Positions 1-10,376 are shown, counted from the stretch's first letter. The stretch: 64,000 bases of DNA from JAWXCB01 sp034440455 (GCA_034440455.1 JAWXCB010000002.1:17876-81875); one strand, 5' to 3'. Numbers and translations are program-made. The notes: generated by a model not told the origin, from the sequence alone.

Positions 1-226
1 CTTTGCTTTCTTCGTGATAATTATTGACTCAATAGAGTAGTGTCGCAGTTTTTAGTTGTTTGGAGGCCGCACAGGCAGTTTCCCCACTTATTATATATCC
101 CTCAAAACCACGCTGATTTTATTTCTGCTTTTTTCGTAACCCTCCCGATTTAGAATTGACATAAGAAGGAACCGGGAATACATTGGGAATCGGTAAAACA
201 CTTAATTACTAAACCTAAGTTCCACT
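1..226. other. Left-edge non-coding region
   Basis: No coding sequence or RNA gene is recognised in these 226 bases. They form the upstream region of the CotH-domain gene that starts at 227. No clear TAnnTTTG box at a sensible distance from the start was found. Confidence 0.4.
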
Positions 227-3200
227 ATGAGAAGGCTCTGTGTGTCCCTGCTATTTGCTGCTTTGTTATTAAGCGCATCTTTGTTGAATGCCCAAACCGT
301 TACCTTTTCAAAAGAGCGCGGGTTTTATTCGGCAACATTTTCGCTTACGCTCACCACTGATTTGTCAGGAGCGACAATTAAATACACTACCAACGGCACT
401 CCGCCATCGGCAAGCGTTGGAACAACTTATTCAGGCGCGATTTCTATCAGCACAACATCCGTAGTAAGGGCGATTGCTATCAAAGGAGCTACTGTTTCAA
501 AAGTATTCACACATACCTATATTTTCACTAACAAAGTAATCCTTCAGCCCATAAACATCTCAGGCTGGCCCAACAATACGTATGACCTTGGCAGCGGCAG
601 CGATAATGCCGTGCACGATTATCAAATGGATCCGGACATTGTAAATAATTCAGCATACAACGGTCAGATACAAGATGGGCTGAAAGCAATTCCGACAATG
701 TCTATCGTGATGGATAAAGCATTATTCTGGCAGGTGTATGATGACCCGGATGGCGAACTGGAGCATCCTGCATCTATCGAATTACTTTATGCAAATACCC
801 CGGCTCAAAATGAACAATTCAATGCAGGGTTGGAGTCGCACAGTCACCTGCGCATGAAACGCTCGCTGAAACTTGATTTGCACGCTCCTGAATTCATCTC
901 AAAAATTTTCAAATACGCCCCGCTTAACGGGAATACTGCTACCGATGATTTTTCAGGCAATAAAATTGTTTTGCGTGGTGGCAACAACGACTGCTGGGCG
1001 CGCAACTGGCTAAATGGAAGCACTACCTACACGCGCGATGAATGGTATCGCGCTTCGCAACATGCTGTGAGAGGGTATGCTTCGCATGGCACATTTGTGC
1101 ATCTCTACATCAACGGAATTTATTGGGGCTTGTATAATCCGGTTGAGCGCCCTGATGAAGGTTTCACTTCTGAATATCTCGGAGGCAGTACTGCCGACTG
1201 GCTTTCAGTAAACCATGATGGCATCCGCGAAGGCGACCCTGCGCGCTATAATTATCTCATCGGAAATTTGGTTGACAAGGATATGGCTGTTGCGGCAAAC
1301 TATAACGAGTTGAAACAATATCTGGATGTAGAAGCATTTGCTGATTACCTGAATGTATCCTGGATATTAGGCATGGGAGACTGGCCAAACAACAATTACT
1401 ATGGAGGCAACCGCAACTCTCCCATACAGCCGTTCCAATATTTTGCATGGGATGGAGAATGGTCATGGACAAACCAGGGCACTGCAAATAATGGCGCATG
1501 GGTAAATCCTTATTTTGAAAACAGCAAAAGCGGAGGACCGATTATCGCGAATATCTGGCACTCAGCCCGTGATAATTCAGATTTCATGATGCTCTTTGCA
1601 GACCGTATTTATAAAAACTGTTTCAACGGAGGACCGCTGACGGATGCAAATTCAAGAAGCCGCTGGGCGACAATTAATAATTTCATCAGCACTGCAATCA
1701 TTGCAGAGTCTGCGCGCTGGGGCGACACGGATAATCCATCAGACCCGCGCACAAAAAATGATGACTGGCAGCCCGAAGTGAATCGCATTGACGCGCTGAT
1801 GAATGGAAACGTGACACGCTTGATTAACGCATTGAAAGCGGAAGGATATTATCCGAATCTCAATCCACCAAACTTTAATAGCGAAGGCGGTACGGTGGCA
1901 ACCAACTTTCAACTCACGATGACAAATCCCAACGGAGCAGGCACAATTTATTACACTACAAATGGCGCTGACCCGCGCTTGTCCGGTGGCGCATTGCTTG
2001 CCGGTGCATTAACTTATTCAAGCCCTGTGACAATCACAGGAACAATGACGATTAAAGCCCGCATAAAAAATGGAAACGAATGGAGCGCGTTACATGAAGG
2101 CACATACACCGCAGGCTTCAATCTGAAAATCAATGAATTTTCTGCGGATAATGATAATGTGGTTGCGGATGAACGCGGAGATTATGAAGACTGGATTGAA
2201 ATTTTCAATAACAGTCCTGTGGCTGTGAATTTAGGTGGAATGTATCTGACCAACGCGCTCAGCACGCCCAAAAAATGGCAAATACCAACTGCAAATGCCG
2301 CAGCAACTACGATTCCTCCGTACGGATTTTTATTGTTCTGGGCTGATCAGGAAACTTCGGAAGGATTACTGCACACCAATTTCAAGTTGACGAAAACCGG
2401 TGGTCAAATCGGGTTTTATGCACCGGACGGAACAGGCACCCTTTTGCTTGATTCTTATTCTTACACTGCGCAAACAACAAATGTTTCAAAAGGAAGGCTT
2501 CCAAACGGCACAGGCGCATTTCAATCTTTTACAACACCTACACCAGGCGAATCCAATGAGCCGGGCATCACACGTTTATTCATCAATGAATTTCTCGCAA
2601 GCAATCAAACCGATACACCTGATGAATTCGGACAGCAGGACGACTGGTTTGAAATTTACAACGACAACACTACTCCCGTAAACATCGGAGGATTGTATGT
2701 TACAGACAACCTTACACTGCTCACGAAATATCAAATTCCAACTACAAATGCCGTAGCTACAACCATTCCGGCAAAAGGATTTCTGTTGTTGTGGGCTGAT
2801 GAAGAAACAACGCAGGGACCTCTGCACGTTGGTATTAAATTGGGAAATGGCGGTGAGCAATTAGGACTCGTGCAATACTCCGGCACTACAACCCGAATTA
2901 TTGACTCGCTTACTTTCGGTGTGCAAACAGCAAACATCTCAAGAGGACGATTACCGAATGGAGGAAGCACGTTTGTGAATTTCACAACAACAACTCCGGG
3001 CGCGAGTAATGTTGCTTCCGGTGGCACTGTTGATTGTAATGGCGTAACCAACGGCACTGCAACATTGGATGATTGCAATATTTGCTCCGGTGGCAACACA
3101 GGTCACGTTGCCAATTCTGATAAAGATGCCTGCGGAGTTTGTTTTGGAAACGGCTCTACTTGCAATCCTCCTTCTTGCGTACAAAACGAGGTAGTTTCCT

Positions 3201-4420
3201 TCACGCTGATGCGCGCAGGCACAGCCAGTGAAATCGGACCGCTCACCAACGGAATGATTATTAATAAAGCAACAATCGGCTCATTCAGCATTCGCGCAAA
3301 TGTGTGCAGCACAAGCGTGGGCAGCGTGAAATTTATTCTGAATGGTTCAACATTAAGAACTGAAACTGCATTGCCCTATGCAATCAATGGCGACAATAGC
3401 GGAAGTTATATTGCATGGAATCCGAATGTTGGTTCTTACACGCTTGAAGGAAAGCCTTACACAGGAGGAGGAGGCTCCGGCTCGGCTGGCATTTCAGAAA
3501 TCGTTTCGTTTAGCGTGATAAATCAAACAGGCGGAACACCTGACTGCAACGGAGTTGCGGGCGGCACTGCTGCATTAGATGATTGTGGTATTTGCGCAGG
3601 CGGTAACACAGGAAAAATTCCCAACGCAAACAAAGATTGCAATGGCGTTTGTTTTGGAACCGCAGTGATTGACGGATGCAATATTTGCTCCGGTGGCAAC
3701 ACAGGTCACGTTGCTAACTCTGATAAAGATGCTTGCGGAATTTGTTTTGGAAACGGCTCTACTTGCAATCCTCCTTCTTGCGTACAAAACGAAGTAGTTT
3801 CCTTCACGCTGATGCATGCCGGAACTGCCGGTGAAATCGGACCGCTCACAAATGGAATGGTGATTAATAAATCACTTACAGGACCATTCAGCATCCGCGC
3901 AAACACCTGCACCGGGACAACGGGAAGCGTACGATTCATCGTAAACAATTCTACCATCAGAACTGAAACTGCGCCTCCTTATGCTATCTACGGAGATACT
4001 CCGGCAGGAAATTACACGGCTTGGAATCCAAGTCCCGGCTCCTACACATTGATTGGAAAACCTTACACGGGCGCAAGTGGCTCAGGCTCAAGTGGCATCA
4101 GCGAAACGGTGACATTCACTGTGGTGAACTCTGCCTCGAAGATGGAGGATACAGAAATTAATGCTGTGGAAAATTTCACGTTCAGCATTTATCCGAATCC
4201 AAACAATGGCAACTTCGTTATTGAAACTTATCAGGAAACAGCAACCAACTTAGAGGTTCGCGTTTTCAATGCACTTGGACAAATGGTATTTCAATCACCA
4301 GAACAGAAAGCATCCGGCAACTTCAGTTTATCAATCGAATATCCTTTTGCTCCGGGGCTGTATATTGTCGAGATGAAATCAACCGTAGGATTTGAAAGGG
4401 AAAAGATGATTGTAAGGTAG
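227..4420 (+). CDS. CotH kinase/lamin-tail domain protein with T9SS type A sorting domain
   Basis: Large secreted cargo protein of 1397 residues. Residues 1-23 are a signal peptide ending LLNAQ. They are followed by a chitobiase/hexosaminidase C-terminal-like domain (about 25-95), a CotH-like region (about 150-460, with RMKRS and YNPVERPDEG), a second chitobiase-like domain (about 550-635) and two lamin-tail domains (about 640-770 and 785-915, each starting INEF). Next come cysteine-rich DCNGV..GTA.LDDC.IC.GGNTG repeats and two copies of a roughly 100-residue beta-rich module (nt about 3187-3522 and 3790-4130). The last 80 residues are a T9SS type A sorting domain (FSIYPNPNNGNF, then GLYIVEMKS). 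The family suggests export across the outer membrane and surface attachment or release. The substrate is unknown, and CotH kinase activity is not shown here. It converges with the PorP gene at 4435. Confidence 0.9.
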   Translation: MRRLCVSLLFAALLLSASLLNAQTVTFSKERGFYSATFSLTLTTDLSGATIKYTTNGTPPSASVGTTYSGAISISTTSVVRAIAIKGATVSKVFTHTYIFTNKVILQPINISGWPNNTYDLGSGSDNAVHDYQMDPDIVNNSAYNGQIQDGLKAIPTMSIVMDKALFWQVYDDPDGELEHPASIELLYANTPAQNEQFNAGLESHSHLRMKRSLKLDLHAPEFISKIFKYAPLNGNTATDDFSGNKIVLRGGNNDCWARNWLNGSTTYTRDEWYRASQHAVRGYASHGTFVHLYINGIYWGLYNPVERPDEGFTSEYLGGSTADWLSVNHDGIREGDPARYNYLIGNLVDKDMAVAANYNELKQYLDVEAFADYLNVSWILGMGDWPNNNYYGGNRNSPIQPFQYFAWDGEWSWTNQGTANNGAWVNPYFENSKSGGPIIANIWHSARDNSDFMMLFADRIYKNCFNGGPLTDANSRSRWATINNFISTAIIAESARWGDTDNPSDPRTKNDDWQPEVNRIDALMNGNVTRLINALKAEGYYPNLNPPNFNSEGGTVATNFQLTMTNPNGAGTIYYTTNGADPRLSGGALLAGALTYSSPVTITGTMTIKARIKNGNEWSALHEGTYTAGFNLKINEFSADNDNVVADERGDYEDWIEIFNNSPVAVNLGGMYLTNALSTPKKWQIPTANAAATTIPPYGFLLFWADQETSEGLLHTNFKLTKTGGQIGFYAPDGTGTLLLDSYSYTAQTTNVSKGRLPNGTGAFQSFTTPTPGESNEPGITRLFINEFLASNQTDTPDEFGQQDDWFEIYNDNTTPVNIGGLYVTDNLTLLTKYQIPTTNAVATTIPAKGFLLLWADEETTQGPLHVGIKLGNGGEQLGLVQYSGTTTRIIDSLTFGVQTANISRGRLPNGGSTFVNFTTTTPGASNVASGGTVDCNGVTNGTATLDDCNICSGGNTGHVANSDKDACGVCFGNGSTCNPPSCVQNEVVSFTLMRAGTASEIGPLTNGMIINKATIGSFSIRANVCSTSVGSVKFILNGSTLRTETALPYAINGDNSGSYIAWNPNVGSYTLEGKPYTGGGGSGSAGISEIVSFSVINQTGGTPDCNGVAGGTAALDDCGICAGGNTGKIPNANKDCNGVCFGTAVIDGCNICSGGNTGHVANSDKDACGICFGNGSTCNPPSCVQNEVVSFTLMHAGTAGEIGPLTNGMVINKSLTGPFSIRANTCTGTTGSVRFIVNNSTIRTETAPPYAIYGDTPAGNYTAWNPSPGSYTLIGKPYTGASGSGSSGISETVTFTVVNSASKMEDTEINAVENFTFSIYPNPNNGNFVIETYQETATNLEVRVFNALGQMVFQSPEQKASGNFSLSIEYPFAPGLYIVEMKSTVGFEREKMIVR

Positions 4421-4434
4421 AACTGACTCTTCAA

Positions 4435-5526
4435 TTACCTTACCTCAAATCCCTTGCTGCCCGAGCCGCTCTTGGTGCGTTTGAAAGAATAGCCCAGCAC
4501 GATTTCATGGCTGCCGTTGCTTACTGAATTGAGATTGGATGTAGTAATGTCATACGCATAACCTACTTCAAACATTTCTTTAATCAGCACTCCTGCAAAT
4601 ACGCAAACCGCATCACCTGTGCGATAAGAAAGTCCGAGCCAAACCATTTTATCATAGATGCCGCGCAGCGTGATGTCGCTCTGCAAAGGAGCAGCTTTTA
4701 CTGCTTTCAGTAATACAGAAGGTTCTAACTGGAACTTGTCGCTCACATTAAAGCGATAGCCTGCTGCAATAAAATAATGGCGAATGAGCTTGTTCATCTC
4801 TTCGGGGTCATCCACTTCAAGTTTGATATCTGATTGCACAATTTGCGGGATAGAAAATCCGGCATACAAGCCTTTCCATTTATAGTAAATGCCAAGGCTG
4901 ATGTCGGGAATTATTTTTCCGTCCTGTGCCGCAAGAACTGCCACATCAGGATTTGCATCTCTTGCCGTTACATCATTTTCCATCGCGAAGCGAATCATGC
5001 CGAATGAAATCCCTGCGGAAATCATACTCTCTTTTTTAATTCTGATTCCATAGGAGCCGGAAACATTGAATCCGAAATTTCCCAACGGACCTGTTTTATC
5101 ATAATAGATATTTCCACCAATGCCGAGCGGAAATTTCTTCAGCGAGCCACAGGAAGAAAAGGTTGCCGTTTGCGGTTGACCTTCCAGACCCGCCCACTGG
5201 TGACGGTATAGCGCCCTGAAGTCAGCGCCCTCTTTCGTTGAGGCAACCGCAGGGTTGTAGTAATAATCGTTGAACACGTATTGCGTGAACAACGGCTTCT
5301 GCTGTGCAAACGCAACGGTATTACACAAAAGCAAAACAATGCTAACAAGCAAAAATGCAATTCGTGCGATGTCATGGCGAGCGGAGTCGAACCATCCGCG
5401 CAACCCTTCGACTTCGCTCAGGGTGACCACTCGCTGAGCATTGCGAAAATGCTCGGACTCCCTTCCGAAAGAATCTGGACAGGTTTCCTTTTGGAGAGGG
5501 GCGGGGTGAGGCTTCTGTGTTTTCAT
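4435..5526 (-). CDS. PorP/SprF family T9SS outer-membrane protein
   Basis: A 363-residue member of the PorP/SprF family, outer-membrane beta-barrel proteins that partner with T9SS type B cargo. The hallmark start of the mature protein, QQKPLFTQYVFNDYYYNPA, is at about residues 75-93, followed by alternating barrel strands. The ATG overlaps the stop of the upstream SprB-repeat adhesin (ATGA, 5523-5526), so the two genes are translationally coupled and probably form a secretion pair. The first roughly 52 residues are not family sequence: they are translated from a composite REP-like element (5371-5517). The hydrophobic signal segment follows at about residues 55-74. There is no internal ATG before that segment, so either this long leader is translated or initiation uses a TTG codon near the hydrophobic stretch. 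Confidence 0.88.
   Translation of the reverse strand: MKTQKPHPAPLQKETCPDSFGRESEHFRNAQRVVTLSEVEGLRGWFDSARHDIARIAFLLVSIVLLLCNTVAFAQQKPLFTQYVFNDYYYNPAVASTKEGADFRALYRHQWAGLEGQPQTATFSSCGSLKKFPLGIGGNIYYDKTGPLGNFGFNVSGSYGIRIKKESMISAGISFGMIRFAMENDVTARDANPDVAVLAAQDGKIIPDISLGIYYKWKGLYAGFSIPQIVQSDIKLEVDDPEEMNKLIRHYFIAAGYRFNVSDKFQLEPSVLLKAVKAAPLQSDITLRGIYDKMVWLGLSYRTGDAVCVFAGVLIKEMFEVGYAYDITTSNLNSVSNGSHEIVLGYSFKRTKSGSGSKGFEVR
5371..5517. repeat. Composite REP-like palindromic element inside the 5' end of PorP
   Basis: The segment starts with GTCATGGCGA, like the GTCATT arms found elsewhere in the window. It contains AACCCTTCGACTTCGCTCAG GGTGAC, whose antisense reading gives the peptide VTLSEVEG, and ends with a CTTTTGGAGAGGGGCGGGG/TGAGG block. 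That block is the same family as the element inside the glycosyltransferase at 48558-48594. It replaces or extends the start of the PorP coding region without a stop codon. The exact boundaries are uncertain. Confidence 0.7.
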
Positions 5527-8500
5527 CTGATTAAAGTTATAGGTCCTGAATAAATGGATTTATTAACGTCATTCAATTTTAAAATGTAGTAGTAAGTTGC
5601 TGACGGCAGCAACTCGCCTTTGTCTGATTCGCCATCCCATGTATTGTCGTAAGGATTTGCTTCAAACACCACGTTGCCCCAACGATTGAAAATTTGCAAG
5701 TCGTTATTTGCATAATCCTGCAAGCCGTCAATTATCCAGGTATCATTCACTCCATCGCCATTCGGTGAAAATACATCATAAATCACAAGCTGGTCGCATT
5801 CTATTGTGCCGCTTGTGTCAACCAATACTTCAATGGTTTTATTTCCCACACAATTATTCACGTCAGTTACCGTGAGCGAATAATTTCCTGTCTGCACATT
5901 CTGCAAAAAAGCCGTGTTGCCTCCGTTGCTCCATGCGTAGTTGTAAGGCGCAGTGCCGCCTGAAACTGTAACTGCTATTGAGCCATCACCGCTTGTCGGG
6001 CAAGAAGTATTGATTACAGAGTCTTCAATCACAATGCTACCTTCAACCACAACCGCTGTATCAATTTGCAAACAGCTTAATGAATCGGTTACTGTGACAC
6101 TATAAATACCGGGAGCAACATTTGTGATTGTAGCAGTTGTATCGCCCGTGTTCCAAGTGTAGGAATAAGGCGGAGTTGTATTGGAAAGAATATTCGCAAA
6201 CACGCTGCCATCCGCACCGCCACCGCAAGAAGAGTTTGTGGGAACTGCATCAACTACATAATTTGAAACTGAACTCAGGTCAATTGCTGTGTCTAATGTG
6301 CATCCGTTGACATCCGTAACGGTTGCGATGTAAATGCCGGGCGCAAGGTCCGTGAGGCTTAGTCCTGTTGAGTCATTGCTCCACTCAGCAGTATAAGGCG
6401 CGACTCCTCCCGCTGGATTTAGTTTTATTCCGCCTTCATCGCCACCTTCACATAATACCCTTGTGATACTTGCAGTTGCAGTAAGCAACACCGGTTCATC
6501 AACCGTTGCAGTTTGTGAGGCGGTGCAGTTGTTTCCATCACGGACAGAAACGGAATACGTTGCGCCTGAAATAGAAGTAATGGAAGATGTAGTTGCGCCA
6601 TTGCTCCATGTGAATTGTAACGGAGGATTTGCGCCCGTTACATTTGCTGTCACGGAACCATCGGCAACACCCTGACAAGTCACATCATCTATCACCAGCG
6701 CAAGATTGATATTACCGGGAGCATTTACGGTGAAAGAATCCGTGCGCTCACAACTATTGTTGTCAGTAACGGTGACGCTATATGTTCCCGCAGCGACATT
6801 ATTCAAATCCTGCGAAGTTGCTCCACTCGACCATTCGTAAGTGTAGGGCGACACACCTCCATTTACTGTCAAATCAATTCTTCCCGTTGGCGAACAACCT
6901 GCATTCGTCACCGAAGCTGTTGCAATAACCAAAGAAGGTTCGACAACTTCAACGCTCAACAAACTGATGCAATTCACGCTGTCTGTAACCGTAACGGAGT
7001 AAACGCCTCCTTCAAGACTGCTGATGTCTTGCAGTGTGTCACCGCCTGTCCATGCGTAAGCATAAGGTGGATTTCCACCGGTAACATCAATATCAATTGC
7101 GCCATCATCACTGCCGTTGCAGCTTACATCGGTTTTATTTACCACTGTCACCACCGCGCTGCTGTCGTTGCTTACATTCACAAGCGCAGTTGCAGTGCAG
7201 GGCGCAGTGCCGCCTGTGCTGCTTAACTCAATATCATCAATCATGAAGGGAGGGCTGCTGCCGTTGGTGTTGTTATCATTTATCCAGCGGAAGCCGATGC
7301 GGAAGTTGGCGATGTTTTCATATTGCGCGGGAATTGTGATGGATGCCTGTGTGCATGTGAATATGCCAAAATATTTTGTGGGTAAATCTGTCCAGGATGT
7401 TCCGCCATCATCACTCAGGCGCACCAAGCCATAGTCGTTTGCTTCGCCATCAGACATATAACCAAATGATAGCGTAATGCTTGTTCTTCCGAGCGTGGAG
7501 ATATTCGGAGAAGTGACATACTTATCTGTTGCAGCATTTGAGAAAATCGGAATTCCCGCATCGTAAATGCAAGAGCCTGCATCAGAAATACACGCGGGGA
7601 AACTCGTGCAGGTGATGTGCAAGTAATTTCCACCAGAACCCGCAACAGGACATTGTGTGCATGCGCTGAGATTATTATTGATTACCCATGAGTTGGCATT
7701 GGCAGCATTTGTTCCTGTGCCATTGATATTCAATGTCCAGCCTGTTCCTCCGGTTGTGAAATCTTCCGTCCAAAAGATTGTGCCGCTGGTGTCCTGACTT
7801 TCAGTAACGGTAACACTGTAAGCACCCGCGCACAGATTTGTTGCGGTTTGTGTCGTGTCGCCAGTTGACCAGATATACGTGAAAGGTGGATTGCCTCCAA
7901 CAGGTGTTACCGTTGCGGTGCCATTACATACTCCGCAAGCGGGTTTTACAACGCTGTCATTCAGCGTGAAGCCTGAAGTTTGCGTCACATTCACCGAGCC
8001 TGAAGCAGAGCAGTTATTCGCATCAAACACCGTTACAGCGTATGTTCCGGTTACTACATCAGAAATGCTTGCAAGCGTTTCCCCGTTTGACCATTGATAG
8101 GTGAAAGGAGGAGTGCCGCCATCGGGAGTTGCAACTGCGCTGGTGCCGCAGCCGGAGTTGAACGAAGTAACATCCACCACAATCGGGTCGGGCTGCTCAA
8201 TATTCACTGAGCCAATGAACACGCGGTTGTTTGCATCGGTGATGGTGACTGCATAAGTGCTTGCGCAAAGATTTGTTGCGGTTTGCGTTGTCTGTCCGTT
8301 GCTCCATAAATAATCGAATGGCGCACTGCCGTTTGTGGGTGTTGCTGTTGCCGTGCCGTTACATTCACCAGAACACAGCGTATTTGTTTTGCTCATCGTA
8401 GCTGTGAACGGCACTACGCATACAGGACGCTGCGGGTCGCAAGAATTCATATCTACCGAAAGCGCAAAACCATTTCCGCAGGCAAGCACTTCACCGCTGC

Positions 8501-10229
8501 GCGACACCGCCACATCATACACTTCGGCTGGCGTGTTTACCGTAGCGAGCAGGTTGAGGTTCGCATCATATTTATGCAACTTCGTCACTGAACCCACATA
8601 CACATTGCCGCAGCTATCCACTGCAACTCCGCTGTTGATTTCCTTTGAGCCGTTCGGAATAATAACTGAACTCAACGCATTGCCGCTATTAATATCCCTG
8701 CGATAGAGCGTTTGTCCATCAGTGGTGTAAAGCAAACTACCTGTTGCCGCAATGCCATTAATGCCTTGTCCGGATCCGCCTTGCCCATAAGGCAGGTAAT
8801 AGGAAAGTTGATGAAAGCTCGAATCACGATAATTAATTGTTAAAGCGGGTGAGAGCGAGCCGACTGTATCAAGCGTGAGGAAATAATAATTACCGTTGGG
8901 TGAATAGCAAAGCGAGCGCACTTCATTTGCAATGAATGGCGGATTGCCGGGTGCGCCCACCAATGTTCCCGCAACATTTACTGTGCGGATTAATGCGCCT
9001 GTATTGATATTGACTTCATACACGGCTCCGTTAAATTGGAATGCAAAAACATTGATGAGGTTTGTGCCGCCTATTAAAAGCTGCGTGTAATCGCAGTTGA
9101 ACATCGGAATCCAATATTCGGCAAATGCTCCGCTGCCTGCATTGCTCCACACTAAACTCCCCGCTGTGTTGATTTTTGAAATCTGCGCATCCGTGCCGGA
9201 AGTGATAATTGAATTTCCCGCAGGGTCAACCGTCATGCCGCCAAACCAATTGTTGGCTGCGCTCCACGGTGCGTTGTAGGTCCATTGCAGTACGCCTGCC
9301 GCGTTGTATTTCTGCAAACGATAAGGCGAGTCACCGCCAAAGATGTAAGCGTTGCCGCTTGTGTCGGCTTCGATGTTATAGACTTTGTTCACGTTGGGCA
9401 GCGTGGGCGTAATCGTCCACGGGTCAATGATGACGGTCTTTCTTTTGTTGAATTTTTCTAATTGAAATGAAATCGTGTTGCCATCCGCGACAAAGTGAGA
9501 AGGAATGATTTCTTTTTGATTGCCTTCATAAAATGTGAGCGGGGCATTGTCCATGATGTCGCCAAACACTGTTGCGAGGCGCACGTTGCCGATTTCATCA
9601 AGCAGCACCGCTTCCGCTCCGGAGTATTTCATTTTCACCTGCGACACATCCGCGCCCGGATGCACGATGATTTTATACTTGATGCCGCCCACAGGATGAA
9701 ACGCATATTCCACATCAATGCCGGGATAGAGATTTTTATACAACAGCCTTTTATACCCTTTGATGAAATTGATATTTTTTAGCGGAGCATTTTCGCCTAC
9801 ATTGTAGCTGAAATAATCTTCCGCAGCATCCAGCCCGATAAGCGTTGCGGAAGGATTTGCGCCTTCCCATTGCAGATGCACGAGGTCGCGCTTGTCTTCT
9901 TCATTGTTTTCTTTGCGGTTTGAAACATACCCCAACTCTTTCATCTTCTCTTCCTTGATGCGCTCATGTTCCGGCTCCTTTCCTTTTTTCTTTTCAAGGC
10001 GGAACGTCATTCCCGTGTTGGTGAAATACAATTGTGTGTTGCCGTGGTCCACTCCAAACAACACCTGTGAGCCGGGCAATTCATCCTTGTCGTCAAACTG
10101 CGATTTGTTTTCGATGAAGCGCTTCATCGGCTCCATGGATACATTCCATTTCACGGAGGGCTGCTGGGCGAAAAGAGAAACAGATGCGCACACCACGCTG
10201 CACAAAACAAGGGCAAGTAACTTTCTCAT
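5523..10229 (-). CDS. Giant SprB-repeat adhesin with gliding-type (T9SS type B) C-terminal domain
   Basis: A 1568-residue surface protein. I chose the ATG at 10229 because it gives a clean signal peptide (MRKLLALVLCSVVCASVSLFAQQ); a longer frame upstream has no signal. An N-terminal ENKSQF/DUF7948-type domain is followed by a beta-propeller-like SBBP region (about 310-610). Nine SprB repeats of about 65-75 residues follow, each with C.G..DG, PPY.Y.WS.G and G.YSVTVTD motifs. A roughly 200-residue jelly-roll-like insert separates repeats 3 and 4. The C-terminus has YDVFSPNGDGVNDTW, IFNRWGN and a final ITLIR, the type B sorting domain. SprB repeats occur in the motility adhesin of Flavobacterium. 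It is coupled to the PorP gene downstream and is a paralogue of the gene at 12372-16814. Confidence 0.92.
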   Translation of the reverse strand: MRKLLALVLCSVVCASVSLFAQQPSVKWNVSMEPMKRFIENKSQFDDKDELPGSQVLFGVDHGNTQLYFTNTGMTFRLEKKKGKEPEHERIKEEKMKELGYVSNRKENNEEDKRDLVHLQWEGANPSATLIGLDAAEDYFSYNVGENAPLKNINFIKGYKRLLYKNLYPGIDVEYAFHPVGGIKYKIIVHPGADVSQVKMKYSGAEAVLLDEIGNVRLATVFGDIMDNAPLTFYEGNQKEIIPSHFVADGNTISFQLEKFNKRKTVIIDPWTITPTLPNVNKVYNIEADTSGNAYIFGGDSPYRLQKYNAAGVLQWTYNAPWSAANNWFGGMTVDPAGNSIITSGTDAQISKINTAGSLVWSNAGSGAFAEYWIPMFNCDYTQLLIGGTNLINVFAFQFNGAVYEVNINTGALIRTVNVAGTLVGAPGNPPFIANEVRSLCYSPNGNYYFLTLDTVGSLSPALTINYRDSSFHQLSYYLPYGQGGSGQGINGIAATGSLLYTTDGQTLYRRDINSGNALSSVIIPNGSKEINSGVAVDSCGNVYVGSVTKLHKYDANLNLLATVNTPAEVYDVAVSRSGEVLACGNGFALSVDMNSCDPQRPVCVVPFTATMSKTNTLCSGECNGTATATPTNGSAPFDYLWSNGQTTQTATNLCASTYAVTITDANNRVFIGSVNIEQPDPIVVDVTSFNSGCGTSAVATPDGGTPPFTYQWSNGETLASISDVVTGTYAVTVFDANNCSASGSVNVTQTSGFTLNDSVVKPACGVCNGTATVTPVGGNPPFTYIWSTGDTTQTATNLCAGAYSVTVTESQDTSGTIFWTEDFTTGGTGWTLNINGTGTNAANANSWVINNNLSACTQCPVAGSGGNYLHITCTSFPACISDAGSCIYDAGIPIFSNAATDKYVTSPNISTLGRTSITLSFGYMSDGEANDYGLVRLSDDGGTSWTDLPTKYFGIFTCTQASITIPAQYENIANFRIGFRWINDNNTNGSSPPFMIDDIELSSTGGTAPCTATALVNVSNDSSAVVTVVNKTDVSCNGSDDGAIDIDVTGGNPPYAYAWTGGDTLQDISSLEGGVYSVTVTDSVNCISLLSVEVVEPSLVIATASVTNAGCSPTGRIDLTVNGGVSPYTYEWSSGATSQDLNNVAAGTYSVTVTDNNSCERTDSFTVNAPGNINLALVIDDVTCQGVADGSVTANVTGANPPLQFTWSNGATTSSITSISGATYSVSVRDGNNCTASQTATVDEPVLLTATASITRVLCEGGDEGGIKLNPAGGVAPYTAEWSNDSTGLSLTDLAPGIYIATVTDVNGCTLDTAIDLSSVSNYVVDAVPTNSSCGGGADGSVFANILSNTTPPYSYTWNTGDTTATITNVAPGIYSVTVTDSLSCLQIDTAVVVEGSIVIEDSVINTSCPTSGDGSIAVTVSGGTAPYNYAWSNGGNTAFLQNVQTGNYSLTVTDVNNCVGNKTIEVLVDTSGTIECDQLVIYDVFSPNGDGVNDTWIIDGLQDYANNDLQIFNRWGNVVFEANPYDNTWDGESDKGELLPSATYYYILKLNDVNKSIYSGPITLIR

Positions 10230-10254
10230 AAGACTTGGGTTCAAAAACGGAGAG

Positions 10255-10270
10255 TGAAAATAGGGAAAAT
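10255..10270 (-). promoter_or_regulatory. Conserved upstream box shared by the two giant adhesin genes
   Basis: Read on the minus strand this is ATTTTCCCTATTTTCA, ending 26 bases upstream of the adhesin ATG. The same sequence with one difference lies at exactly the same distance from the paralogue at 16814. The TATTTTC part resembles a Bacteroidetes -7 element (TAnnTTTG), so it may be the promoter core or an operator next to it. Confidence 0.45.
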
Positions 10271-10376
10271 GTGCGGGAAAGCAATAATTGTGACACGCTA
10301 AAAGACAATGCGAATCCCTCTCATGTGAAGTTTGGCAGGAAAACAACCACTAATGTGAATCCTATATTTTTGGTGG

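Noticed and set aside
2731..3957. Several open frames on the opposite strand of the CotH-domain gene that repeat each other
   Set aside because: They are antisense shadows of the repeated cysteine-rich and beta modules; no start context or protein-like pattern.
5523..10229. Regular spaced repeats that might look like a CRISPR or tandem DNA array
   Set aside because: The periodicity of about 200-225 bases is at protein level (SprB repeats); the DNA copies differ widely and there are no short identical repeats with unique spacers.
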